Shown piece after piece: positions 8,093 to 15,289 of a DNA stretch of 64,000 nt (positions are counted from its first letter, which is position 1; each line of letters opens with the position of its first letter). The translations under genes were made by a program, and so were the position numbers. The notes beneath the pieces are model-generated. The model was given only the letters and a program-made list of their open reading frames with translations. It was not told the origin of the DNA and did no database searches. The stretch spans positions 1 through 64,000 of the forward strand of contig NZ_CDBR01000095.1 of NCBI RefSeq assembly GCF_000819685.1, in the 5' to 3' direction. This DNA comes from Aeromonas allosaccharophila. Its GTDB lineage: Bacteria; Pseudomonadota; Gammaproteobacteria; Enterobacterales; Aeromonadaceae.

Positions 8093-9502
8093 TTAGCGGG
8101 AGCTTGCCGCCGCGACCAGCGGGATCCGGTTCACTGCCTTGCCCATGTAGGCGAGGGTGATGGTCACAATGATGCAGGTGAAGCTCAGCCACATGTAGGG
8201 CAGGTAGTCGAGGGTCGCGACCCCCAGTACCCCGGCCATGAAGATGCCGTTGTCGCTCCAGGGCACCATGCCGCAGGTGAGGGTGCCACCAAACTCGGCG
8301 TTGCGAGAGAGGTTCTTGCGTGCCAGTCCCAGCCGATCGTAGTTTTTGGCCATGATCTTGGGGGTCAGGATCAGCGACACATACATGGCCGAGCCAAACA
8401 CGTTGGCCAGAAACGCGGTGGCTATGGTGTGGCTGGTCAGGCTGCCGACGCTGTTGATGCGCTTCTCGAAGGCGCTGGCGATCACTTCCAGAATGCCGAC
8501 CTTCTCCAGCAGGCCGCCAAACCCGAGACCGAAGATGATGACCGCGACCGAGCCCAGCATGGATTCCATGCCGCCGCGACCGAGAATGTTGTCGATAAAG
8601 TCGATGCCGGAGGTGATGGCAAACGGGCTGTAGGCTGAGTGCATTGCCTTGACCGGATCCATGCCCTGGAAGGCGATGGCCCAGATCAGGCCCAACAGGG
8701 CGCCGAAGCTGATCACCGGGAAGGCGGGCTTGCGATTGGCCAACAGGCCTAGCACCAGTACCACCGGCACGATGGCCAGCGGAGTGATGTTGAACTGGTT
8801 GTCGAGGGCCTCCATCACCAGATTGACCTGCTCCAGGCTGACGTTGCCCGAATACTGCATGCCTACCACGGTGAACAGCACGGCGGTGATGACATAGGAG
8901 AGCAGGCTGATGGGCAGCATCCCCTTGATATGTTCCACCACGTCGACGTTGGACATGGTCGAGGCCAGCACCACAGAGTCGGAGAGCGGGGAGAGCTTGT
9001 CGCCGAAGTAGACGCCGGAGAGCACGGCACCGGCTACCAGCGGCGCAGGCACGCCGAGACTGTGGCCGATCCCCATCATGGCGATACCGGCGGTGGCGGC
9101 AGAGCCCCAGGAGGTGCCGGTAGCCAGCGAGGTCAGGGAGCAGATGATCAGGGTTGCCAGCAGGAAGATGGACGGATGGATCACCTTGAGGCCGAAGTAG
9201 ATGATGCTGGGGACAATGCCGCCGGCAATCCAGGTGCCTACCAGGGCACCGACGGAGACCAGGATCAGGATGGCCCCCATTCCCTTGGCGACGCCGTCAA
9301 CGGCCGCCTGCTCCAGGGATTTGTAATCGTGGCCGAGCTTGATGCCGAGCCCCATGATAACGAACCAGGCGATGAACAGCGCCAGCTGGATCGGCAGGTC
9401 GAGCACGCTGGTGAACGAGAATGCCAGGGCCAGGAAAATGGCCAGACAGATGAACACCTGCGCCATGCCCGGTAGTCGGATGTGGTTTTGTTGGTTTTGC
9501 AT
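8093..9502 (-). CDS. nhaC: NhaC-family Na+/H+ antiporter
   Basis: This 469-aa membrane protein has about 11-12 hydrophobic segments. Landmarks include SLATGTSWGSAATAGIAMMG and VLSGVYFGDKLSPLSD (conserved in NhaC antiporters), an FGSAMYVSLILTP segment, and a C-terminal GGTLTCGMVPWSDNG motif. It would exchange sodium (or malate/lactate, as in MleN-like relatives) for protons at the inner membrane. It is transcribed alone. The 300-bp upstream region shared with the divergent small gene has a Fur box on the far side. Confidence 0.88.
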   Translation of the reverse strand: MQNQQNHIRLPGMAQVFICLAIFLALAFSFTSVLDLPIQLALFIAWFVIMGLGIKLGHDYKSLEQAAVDGVAKGMGAILILVSVGALVGTWIAGGIVPSIIYFGLKVIHPSIFLLATLIICSLTSLATGTSWGSAATAGIAMMGIGHSLGVPAPLVAGAVLSGVYFGDKLSPLSDSVVLASTMSNVDVVEHIKGMLPISLLSYVITAVLFTVVGMQYSGNVSLEQVNLVMEALDNQFNITPLAIVPVVLVLGLLANRKPAFPVISFGALLGLIWAIAFQGMDPVKAMHSAYSPFAITSGIDFIDNILGRGGMESMLGSVAVIIFGLGFGGLLEKVGILEVIASAFEKRINSVGSLTSHTIATAFLANVFGSAMYVSLILTPKIMAKNYDRLGLARKNLSRNAEFGGTLTCGMVPWSDNGIFMAGVLGVATLDYLPYMWLSFTCIIVTITLAYMGKAVNRIPLVAAASSR

Positions 9503-9766
9503 AGATACTTCCTAAACTCTTGCTCGCCAAAGTCAGTCCCTCTCGTCCTGTGGATACACGTATCCCGAGGGGCCAACCCAAAAAGAGGCCGCAATCTACC
9601 ACAAACCTGATGGGTTAAAGCCCCATCAAATTGGTAAAAATGCACACTTGATTGAAAAAATCACAAATTAGTTGATCTCATAACCCGTTTTTGAGCGCCC
9701 TGTTGACATGCAAGGCCACATACGAAGCCTGCTTGCGACGCGACTTGCATCCTTGATAGATGAAGA

Positions 9767-9781
9767 TGATAATTATTATCA
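9767..9781. promoter_or_regulatory. Fur box (perfect 7-1-7 palindrome)
   Basis: TGATAATTATTATCA matches the 7-1-7 Fur inverted repeat with no mismatch. It lies 22 bp before the ATG of the 69-aa membrane-protein gene, where promoter -10/+1 elements would be. Repression by Fe-Fur is the expected outcome. Confidence 0.85.
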
Positions 9782-9803
9782 ATTGTTGATTGGGGAGAAA
9801 ACA

Positions 9804-10013
9804 ATGCGCTGGATATTGCGGGGGATGATGTTGCTGGTGGCGGTGGCCGTACTCGCATGGGGTCAGGATAAAGAGTACGGCACCTGGAGTGCCGGTTTTC
9901 TGCTGGCTGCCTGGGTGATGCTGGAGCCCGGATTGCGGCCTGCCTTGATTCTGCTGCCAGTCGCTGGCTTGACCGGTATCGCCACCCTGCTCTGGCAGCA
10001 GCCCTGGTTATGA
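9804..10013 (+). CDS. small iron-regulated membrane protein
   Basis: This 69-aa protein starts at ATG 9804 behind GGGGAG. It has three hydrophobic stretches (about 7-18, 28-37 and 45-60) separated by a short polar loop with WGQDKEYGTW. An upstream frame extension to 9708 is rejected because the Fur box and ribosome site lie inside it. I do not recognise the family. The Fur site implies expression under iron limitation, so a role in iron uptake or sparing is plausible. Its stop overlaps the convergent comFB stop by 6 bp. Confidence 0.75.
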   Translation: MRWILRGMMLLVAVAVLAWGQDKEYGTWSAGFLLAAWVMLEPGLRPALILLPVAGLTGIATLLWQQPWL

Positions 10014-10280
10014 GGTTTTGACGGGAGCCTGCTCGATCTTCTGTAGCGCTTGTTTCAGGGAGGTGACGACCAGCTTTTCCATTTCGGTGCGCTTGGCATC
10101 AGTCAGGAAGTAGATCATGTCGACATCGTGGCGAATATAGTGGGAAGGGAGCTGGTTGAGGGTCAGGCAGCAGAGGTCGGCCATCTGGTCGCCGGTGAGC
10201 TTCTGTTGCAGATCCTGTTTCTCAATCTCCTTGAGCACCAGATGTTCGTAAAAGTTGTGAATGTCGGTATCCAGTATCAT
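10008..10280 (-). CDS. ComFB-family protein
   Basis: This 90-aa protein starts at ATG 10280 with AAGGAA upstream. It matches the ComFB pattern: HNFYEHLVLKEIE at the N-terminus and then CCLTLNQLPSHYIRHD in the middle. In Bacillus comFB lies in a late-competence operon. ComFB-type proteins have more recently been reported to bind cyclic dinucleotides in some bacteria. Here it stands alone with no competence genes near. The usual pair of extra Cys in the zinc-type members is reduced to the CC at the motif start. Confidence 0.8.
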   Translation of the reverse strand: MILDTDIHNFYEHLVLKEIEKQDLQQKLTGDQMADLCCLTLNQLPSHYIRHDVDMIYFLTDAKRTEMEKLVVTSLKQALQKIEQAPVKTS

Positions 10281-10348
10281 ATGCGTTCCTTGGCATGACG
10301 ATGAGCGGGGAGTCGTCAAAAGCATAGCCATAACAAGGAGTAAAAACA

Positions 10349-10379
10349 AAAGGCCCGTCACTTTCGTGATGGGCCTTTT
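10349..10379 (-). terminator. terminator of the tRNA-Leu array
   Basis: On the minus strand AAAAGGCCCATCAC / GTGACGGGCCTTTT with loop GAAA is followed by TTGTTTTT. It lies 11 bp after the last tRNA CCA. Confidence 0.88.
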
Positions 10380-10389
10380 GCGTAATGAA

Positions 10390-10475
10390 TGGTGCGAAGA
10401 GAGGGACTCGAACCCTCACATCCGTGGGACACTAACACCTGAAGCTAGCGCGTCTACCAATTCCGCCACCTTCGC
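10390..10475 (-). tRNA. tRNA-Leu (CAG), copy 5 of the transcript
   Basis: The minus strand reads GCGAAGGTGGCGGAATTGG at the 5' end, with anticodon loop TTCAGGT (anticodon CAG), a class-II variable arm with a CCCACGG core, T-loop GGTTCGAGTCC and encoded CCA at 10390-10392. The length is 86 nt. Confidence 0.95.
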
Positions 10476-10546
10476 ACACTGATTTTCTCCAGCTGGTTTT
10501 TAAATGCGGTTGGAGCGCATTGCTCTGTTTTTACATGTCAGAATCA

Positions 10547-10632
10547 TGGTGCGAAGAGAGGGACTCGAACCCTCACACCCGGGGGGCACTAACACCTGAA
10601 GCTAGCGCGTCTACCAATTCCGCCACCTTCGC
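10547..10632 (-). tRNA. tRNA-Leu (CAG), copy 4 of the transcript
   Basis: Identical to its neighbours except in the variable arm, which here carries a CCCCCCGGG core. The anticodon is CAG and the CCA is encoded. Confidence 0.95.
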
Positions 10633-10678
10633 ACATTCGGGTTTCCAGTCTGGATTTACATGCTGTCTGGATAAAGCA

Positions 10679-10764
10679 TGGTGCGAAGAGAGGGACTCGA
10701 ACCCTCACATCCGTGGGACACTAACACCTGAAGCTAGCGCGTCTACCAATTCCGCCACCTTCGC
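10679..10764 (-). tRNA. tRNA-Leu (CAG), copy 3 of the transcript
   Basis: Same body as the other copies, with the CCCACGG-type variable arm. The anticodon is CAG and the CCA is encoded. Flanking spacers share ACATGCTGTCTGG. Confidence 0.95.
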
Positions 10765-10808
10765 ACATTGTGTTACCAGTTTTGATTTACATGCTGTCTG
10801 GAGAAGCA

Positions 10809-10894
10809 TGGTGCGAAGAGAGGGACTCGAACCCTCACACCCGGGGGGCACTAACACCTGAAGCTAGCGCGTCTACCAATTCCGCCACCTTCGC
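10809..10894 (-). tRNA. tRNA-Leu (CAG), copy 2 of the transcript
   Basis: Carries the CCCCCCGGG-type variable arm like the copy at 10547. The anticodon is CAG and the CCA is encoded. Confidence 0.95.
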
Positions 10895-10947
10895 ACATTC
10901 GGGTTTTCTAGTTGGATTTACATGCTGCTGAATCAGCATGGCAGTAT

Positions 10948-11033
10948 TGGTGCGAAGAGAGGGACTCGAACCCTCACATCCGTGGGACACTAACACCTGA
11001 AGCTAGCGCGTCTACCAATTCCGCCACCTTCGC
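10948..11033 (-). tRNA. tRNA-Leu (CAG), promoter-proximal copy
   Basis: First tRNA of the five-gene transcript, with the CCCACGG-type variable arm, anticodon CAG and encoded CCA. A GC-rich discriminator and -10/-35 boxes lie directly upstream. Confidence 0.95.
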
Positions 11034-11049
11034 ATCACTGCGGAGGGGG

Positions 11050-11077
11050 ATTCTATAGAGTTTTGGGGGAGCGTCAA
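11050..11077 (-). promoter_or_regulatory. promoter of the tRNA-Leu array
   Basis: TTGACG (11077-11072), a 16-bp spacer and TAGAAT (11055-11050) are followed by the C-rich discriminator CCCCCTCCGC. This is the typical stringent stable-RNA promoter. The -35 box lies inside one arm of a 10-bp inverted repeat. Confidence 0.75.
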
Positions 11078-11109
11078 CAGCCAAAGGGGACTTTTTTCGC
11101 TGTTGACGC
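11071..11109. repeat. 10-bp inverted repeat overlapping the tRNA promoter
   Basis: GCGTCAACAG (11071-11080) and CTGTTGACGC (11100-11109) are perfect complements around a 19-nt loop containing CTTTTTT. It could act as a weak glgA terminator on the minus strand or as an operator at the tRNA -35 box. Confidence 0.5.
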
Positions 11110-11161
11110 CCAAAGTGGCGCCAAGGGTACAAAACTTCAGCAATTAGCTGACGTTTGGTGC

Positions 11162-12622
11162 TCAGTAACGGCCCAATGCGCTCTGATACATCAGCTCGTA
11201 CTGGGTGACCGAGTCAGGCCAGTTGAAGCGGGTCTTCATGGCATTGCGCTGCACCTTGGCAAAACGCTCCTTGTCCTGCAGGAAATAGAGCAAGCTGCGG
11301 CGCATGGTATCGAGCAGGATGGCGGCCGTCGGATCGTTGAAGCAGAAACCGGTGGCCCGCTCGGGATCGGCATCCCAATCCACCACGGTATCTTTGAGAC
11401 CCCCCACGGCGCGCACCAGCGGCAGGGTGCCGTAGGCGAGGCTGTACATCTGGTTGAGGCCGCAAGGCTCGAACAGCGAGGGCATCAGGAAGAAGTCGGC
11501 ACCGGCTTCGACCAGATGAGCCAGCCGATCGTCATAGGTGTTGATGAAGGCGAGCTTGTCCGGGTAATCCCGGGCCATGGTTTGCAGTTGTGTGGCGAGC
11601 GCAGGATCGCCAGAGCCGACGATCACCACTTGCACCTGATGGTGGAGGAATTTCTCCAGCGCAGGGAGCAGCAGGGGAACACCCTTCTGCTCGGTCAGGC
11701 GGCAAACCATGCCGTAGATCGGCAGATCCGCCACGGCCAGTCCCGCTTCCTGCTGCAGGCTCTGCTTGCAGATCTGTTTGCCAGCCATGTTGTCGATGCT
11801 GTAGGTCGCAGGCAGGAACTCGTCGAACTCAGGATCCCAGTCCTTGTAGTCGCAGCCGTTGAGGATGCCGCAGAGATCGGCCGCCCGCTGCTGGAAGATG
11901 CTGGCCATGCCGTGGGCGCCGAGGTGAGTCAGCAGCTCCTGGGCATAGTTGGGGCTGACCGCATTGATCTTGTCGGCGTAGAGCACCCCGCATTTGAGCA
12001 GGTTGACGTGGCCGTAGTCGTAGTTGATGCGGCGTTCGTAATCGGCGATCTCGGGCATGGCCCAGAACTGCTCGCGGCCGAACACTCCCTGAAACGCCGC
12101 GTTGTGAATACTGATCACGCTGCGGGTCTGCTGGAAGAAGGGGTTCTGAGCATGGCGGGTTTTCAGCAGCAGCGGCAGCAGGCCGGTGTGCCAGTCGTTG
12201 CAGTGGACGATGTCCGGGGCGAAGCCGAGCTGCTCGCAGGCATGGAGGGCTGCCGCCGAGAAGAAGGCAAAGCGCTCGCCGTTATCCGGATAGGCCTGAT
12301 TGTTCTCGGCGTAGAGCTGGGGACGATCGAAATATTGCGGGCAGTCGAGCAGATAGACGCAGACGCCATCCAGCTCCATCTGGTAAATGCGATAACCGAT
12401 ATCCGGCAGTCCCGGATGGGTGGGCAGCCAGCGGGACGCGACCAGTTTGGCCTCATCCCGTCGCTTTATCGTCTTGTAGAAGGGCAGCATGATCCTGACA
12501 TCATGTCCCTTCTGGGCCAGGTACATCGGCAGGGCTCTGGCAACGTCTGCCAGGCCCCCGGTCTTGACCAGCCCCTCAACTTCCGAGGCAACAAACAGGA
12601 TTTTCAGTGGGTTAATAGCCAA
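11162..12622 (-). CDS. glgA: glycogen synthase (ADP-glucose glucosyltransferase)
   Basis: This 486-aa GT5 enzyme elongates alpha-1,4-glucan from ADP-glucose. I place the start at TTG 12622: AAGGGAG stands 6 bp upstream, and the product MAINPLKILFVASE aligns with family N-termini. The ADP-glucose-binding KTGGLADV is at 20-27. A C-terminal GT-B half has the PSLFEPCGLNQMYSLAYGTLP region and is intact. The TTG lies 11 bp inside glgC, so the two are translationally coupled. A frame extension to 12727 runs antiparallel to glgC coding and is rejected. Confidence 0.95.
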   Translation of the reverse strand: MAINPLKILFVASEVEGLVKTGGLADVARALPMYLAQKGHDVRIMLPFYKTIKRRDEAKLVASRWLPTHPGLPDIGYRIYQMELDGVCVYLLDCPQYFDRPQLYAENNQAYPDNGERFAFFSAAALHACEQLGFAPDIVHCNDWHTGLLPLLLKTRHAQNPFFQQTRSVISIHNAAFQGVFGREQFWAMPEIADYERRINYDYGHVNLLKCGVLYADKINAVSPNYAQELLTHLGAHGMASIFQQRAADLCGILNGCDYKDWDPEFDEFLPATYSIDNMAGKQICKQSLQQEAGLAVADLPIYGMVCRLTEQKGVPLLLPALEKFLHHQVQVVIVGSGDPALATQLQTMARDYPDKLAFINTYDDRLAHLVEAGADFFLMPSLFEPCGLNQMYSLAYGTLPLVRAVGGLKDTVVDWDADPERATGFCFNDPTAAILLDTMRRSLLYFLQDKERFAKVQRNAMKTRFNWPDSVTQYELMYQSALGRY

Positions 12623-13829
12623 CTCTTGCTCCCTTAGGTACCACCACGATACCGCCTTCGGATACGGTAAATCGCTCTCTATCGTGGTCGAGATTTTCAC
12701 CGATAACGGTGCCGGGCGCAATTTCAACGTTTTTATCTATGATCGCGCGCCGGATGGAGCACCCTTCACCAATCTTCACATCCCCCAGCAGCACGGATTC
12801 ACTGATGTGGCTGCAGGGGCCGATATTGCAGCGGAAACCGAGAATGGAGCGCTGGATCTGGCTGCCCTGAATGAAGCAACCGGCGGAGATCAGGGAGTTG
12901 GCGATCTTCACCTTGCACTCGTCGCTGTCGATGAAGGTGGCGGGCGGCAGCGCCGGATAGTGGGTGTGCAGCGGCCACTTGCGGTTATAGAGGGAGAAGG
13001 GGGGATTGTCGGCTACCAAATCCATGTGTGCCTGCCAGTAGGAGTCCAGAGTCCCCACATCCCGCCAGTAGACGCTCGGTCTTTCACCGGGGATGACGTT
13101 GGTGCTGTAGTCGTAGACATAGACAGGGGCGCGCGGGTAGAGGCTCGGGATCACATCCTTGCCAAAGTCGTGGCTGGAGTTCTCCTCGGCGGCATCCCGC
13201 TTCAGCTCACGGCAGAGGGCATCGGTCTCGAAGATGTAGTTGCCCATGGAGACCAGCGCCTGGGTCGGATCGCCGGGGATGTGCTTGGGCTGCTTCGGCT
13301 TTTCCTGAAAACCGATCATCCGTCCTTCGGTATCCACCTCGATCACCCCGAAGGCGCTCGCCTCTTCGATGGGCATGCGCAGGGCGGCGACCGTCATGGC
13401 GGCGTTCTTCTGCTTATGGAAGGTGACCATCTGACTCACATCCATCTTGTAGATGTGGTCGGAGCCGAAGATGCAGACGTGATCCGGTTCGGCCCGCTCG
13501 ATAAAGCCGAGGTTCTGGTAGATGGCGTCGGCGGTGCCGTCATACCAGCGTTTGCCCATCCGCATCTGGGCCGGGATGGGGTCGATGAAGCGGTCGGTGA
13601 TGCCGACGATATTCCAGCCCTTCTTCATGTGCAGATAGAGGGATTGGGATTTGAATTGGGTCAGTACATAGATGCGCAGAAAGTCTGCGTTGACGAAGTT
13701 GTTGAGGACAAAGTCGATCAGCCGGTAGCTGCCACCGAAGGGGACGGAAGGCTTGCTGCGGGTGGTGGTCAGAGGCTGCAGGCGAGTACCTTCGCCACCA
13801 GCCAGGATCATGGTCAAAATGCCTGCCAT
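12612..13829 (-). CDS. glgC: glucose-1-phosphate adenylyltransferase
   Basis: This 405-aa ADP-glucose pyrophosphorylase is the committed step of glycogen synthesis. It starts MAGILTMILAGGEGTRL at 13829 with GGGAGAG upstream. The nucleotide-binding GGEGTRL is at 11-17 and the KPSVPFGG motif follows. A C-terminal left-handed beta-helix domain contains the IDKNVEIAPGTVIGE hexapeptide repeats. It is first in the glgCA operon. The family is allosterically controlled by metabolites such as fructose-1,6-bisphosphate and AMP. Confidence 0.97.
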   Translation of the reverse strand: MAGILTMILAGGEGTRLQPLTTTRSKPSVPFGGSYRLIDFVLNNFVNADFLRIYVLTQFKSQSLYLHMKKGWNIVGITDRFIDPIPAQMRMGKRWYDGTADAIYQNLGFIERAEPDHVCIFGSDHIYKMDVSQMVTFHKQKNAAMTVAALRMPIEEASAFGVIEVDTEGRMIGFQEKPKQPKHIPGDPTQALVSMGNYIFETDALCRELKRDAAEENSSHDFGKDVIPSLYPRAPVYVYDYSTNVIPGERPSVYWRDVGTLDSYWQAHMDLVADNPPFSLYNRKWPLHTHYPALPPATFIDSDECKVKIANSLISAGCFIQGSQIQRSILGFRCNIGPCSHISESVLLGDVKIGEGCSIRRAIIDKNVEIAPGTVIGENLDHDRERFTVSEGGIVVVPKGARVGY

Positions 13830-13880
13830 CGTATTTCTCTCCCTGAATGAACCACATGAAAAGGTTTTCAACATCCGGTA

Positions 13881-13910
13881 TAAAAACACCCCTTAAGGGG
13901 TGGTTTTTAT
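13881..13910 (-). terminator. rsmC terminator (bidirectional)
   Basis: ATAAAAACACCCC and GGGGTGGTTTTTAT flank a TTAA loop, giving A and T tracts on both sides. It lies between rsmC and glgC. Confidence 0.8.
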
Positions 13911-13980
13911 AGTGCTCTTAGTACCTTATCAGATCCCGTATGGCGCTCTCTAGCTGTTTTATTGTGCGGCTTACACTTAT

Positions 13981-15009
13981 TTACACTTTGCTCAGATAGA
14001 CCTTGAATTTGGCATCACTGCTGATCACTTCAGTCCGTTTGAAGTGTGTCTCCAGTATAGGCTGGTAGCGCAAGAAGGCGTTGGCAACAATGGTCAGCGA
14101 GCCAGTTGGCAGCAAAAATTCCGGCGCCTTTGCCAGGAACTGCTCGGTCGCCGCATAGAAGGTTTTGAGACCCGCATGGAATGGCGGGTTGGAGACGATG
14201 TGCTGGAAACGGGTGGCGACATCGGAATAGACATCGGAAGGGTACACCTTGCCCTCTAACCCATTGATCGCCAGTGTGCGGCGGCTCGACTCCAGCGCCA
14301 GCGCACTGATATCCACCATGTTGACCTTGAGATCCGGATTGCGCTTGGCCAGCACAGATCCAATCACCCCGGCGCCGCAGCCGAAATCGAGCAGCTCGCC
14401 CTTCATCGGTGGCACCGCGGCCAGCAGCATCTGGGTGCCGAGATCCAGCTCGGCGGCGCTGAAAACGCCGGGCAGTGCCAGCACGGTCAGCTCGGTATCA
14501 CCGGCCTTGCACTGGTAGCGGCCAAACCAGTTATCCAGCTCGAACGGGGCAACCGGCTTGCAGAGCTCACCGTGATAGAGAGAGCAGCGGCGGGCCGAAT
14601 CGCGCTTGATCGGCTTTTCGCCATAGGGGGCCAGCAGCTTGTCGGCGCCATTGATGCCGCCGCGGTTGTCACCGGCCAGGAACAGGTCGGCACCAGCCTC
14701 CAGCAAGGGGGTCATCATGGCCAGCAGATATTGCGCCTCGGCCTTGGCCTTGGGCATCAGCAGCAGCAGAGCATCGAAGCGGGGGGCGCCACCGAGCTGG
14801 TGGTCGAACAGGATAGCCTCACCGAGGGCGGCCTGCTGGCTGCGGTAGTAGCAGTAATCGGTGGTAAAGACGGTCAGAGTCTGGGCCAGGGTCGCCAGCT
14901 GGCGGGGGGAGTCATCCTCCAGCGCGCCACAGACAAGTAGCCGCTTGCCGACAAAGAGGGCTTGGTTTCGTTCCAGCATCTGGCTGACGGCACTGATAGG
15001 GCTGCTCAT
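13981..15009 (-). CDS. rsmC: 16S rRNA (guanine(1207)-N2)-methyltransferase
   Basis: This 342-aa protein has two tandem methyltransferase-like domains, as in RsmC. The N-terminal domain (1-170) is degenerate. The C-terminal domain has the SAM-binding DFGCGAG (208-214) and the catalytic NPPF (274-277) in [10 protein letters not shown]. It methylates G1207 of 16S rRNA in the assembled 30S subunit. It is transcribed alone, divergent from the dapA leader. Confidence 0.95.
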   Translation of the reverse strand: MSSPISAVSQMLERNQALFVGKRLLVCGALEDDSPRQLATLAQTLTVFTTDYCYYRSQQAALGEAILFDHQLGGAPRFDALLLLMPKAKAEAQYLLAMMTPLLEAGADLFLAGDNRGGINGADKLLAPYGEKPIKRDSARRCSLYHGELCKPVAPFELDNWFGRYQCKAGDTELTVLALPGVFSAAELDLGTQMLLAAVPPMKGELLDFGCGAGVIGSVLAKRNPDLKVNMVDISALALESSRRTLAINGLEGKVYPSDVYSDVATRFQHIVSNPPFHAGLKTFYAATEQFLAKAPEFLLPTGSLTIVANAFLRYQPILETHFKRTEVISSDAKFKVYLSKV

Positions 15010-15123
15010 CGGGTCTCTCCACGCAATTTTGGGCGGCCATTATACATAGCCCCTTTCGCCTTGACATTTATGCCGTGTTCCCGAAATATGCCCAGACACC
15101 ATTTTTTGACCAGAGATGACGAA

Positions 15124-15195
15124 ATGCGGTTCAACGGGTTGAAACGAAAGCACAAAAAAAGCCTGACATTCGGGCCTGCCGACGTTCGCGCGTAA
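15124..15195 (+). CDS. candidate lysine-rich leader peptide of dapA
   Basis: ATG 15124 opens a 23-codon frame beginning MRFNGLKRKHKKS and ending in TAA at 15195. Codons 7-12 read Lys-Arg-Lys-His-Lys-Lys: four lysines in six. An AGAG lies 8 bp upstream as a modest ribosome site, and TTGACA at 15061-15066 is a candidate -35. A small hairpin (GCCTG/CGGGC, 15161-15175) follows the Lys codons, and a strong terminator lies 22 bp after the stop, before dapA. This is the classic layout of a ribosome-mediated attenuator for the amino acid made by the operon. Coding by chance is possible. Confidence 0.55.
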   Translation: MRFNGLKRKHKKSLTFGPADVRA

Positions 15196-15217
15196 CCTCT
15201 CATCCCTGAGAAGCTTC

Positions 15218-15252
15218 AAACCCCGGTTGCGCACATCGTACCGGGGTTTTTT
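15218..15252 (+). terminator. intrinsic terminator / attenuator in the dapA leader
   Basis: AAACCCCGGT (15218-15227) pairs perfectly over 10 bp with ACCGGGGTTT (15240-15249) around a 12-nt loop. Six Ts follow from 15247. No gene on the plus strand lies upstream except the 23-codon peptide, so its natural role is premature termination before dapA. Confidence 0.85.
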
Positions 15253-15289
15253 ATTGCCATATGCGCGTCATTTAGGAGAAGGAGATCCC

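Noticed and set aside
10390-11033. Regularly spaced direct repeats suggesting a CRISPR array
   Set aside because: The repeats are complete tRNA-Leu genes with cloverleaf features, and no cas genes are present.
11063-12637. A 524-codon plus-strand frame opposite glgA
   Set aside because: Shadow frame; glgA is unambiguous on the minus strand.
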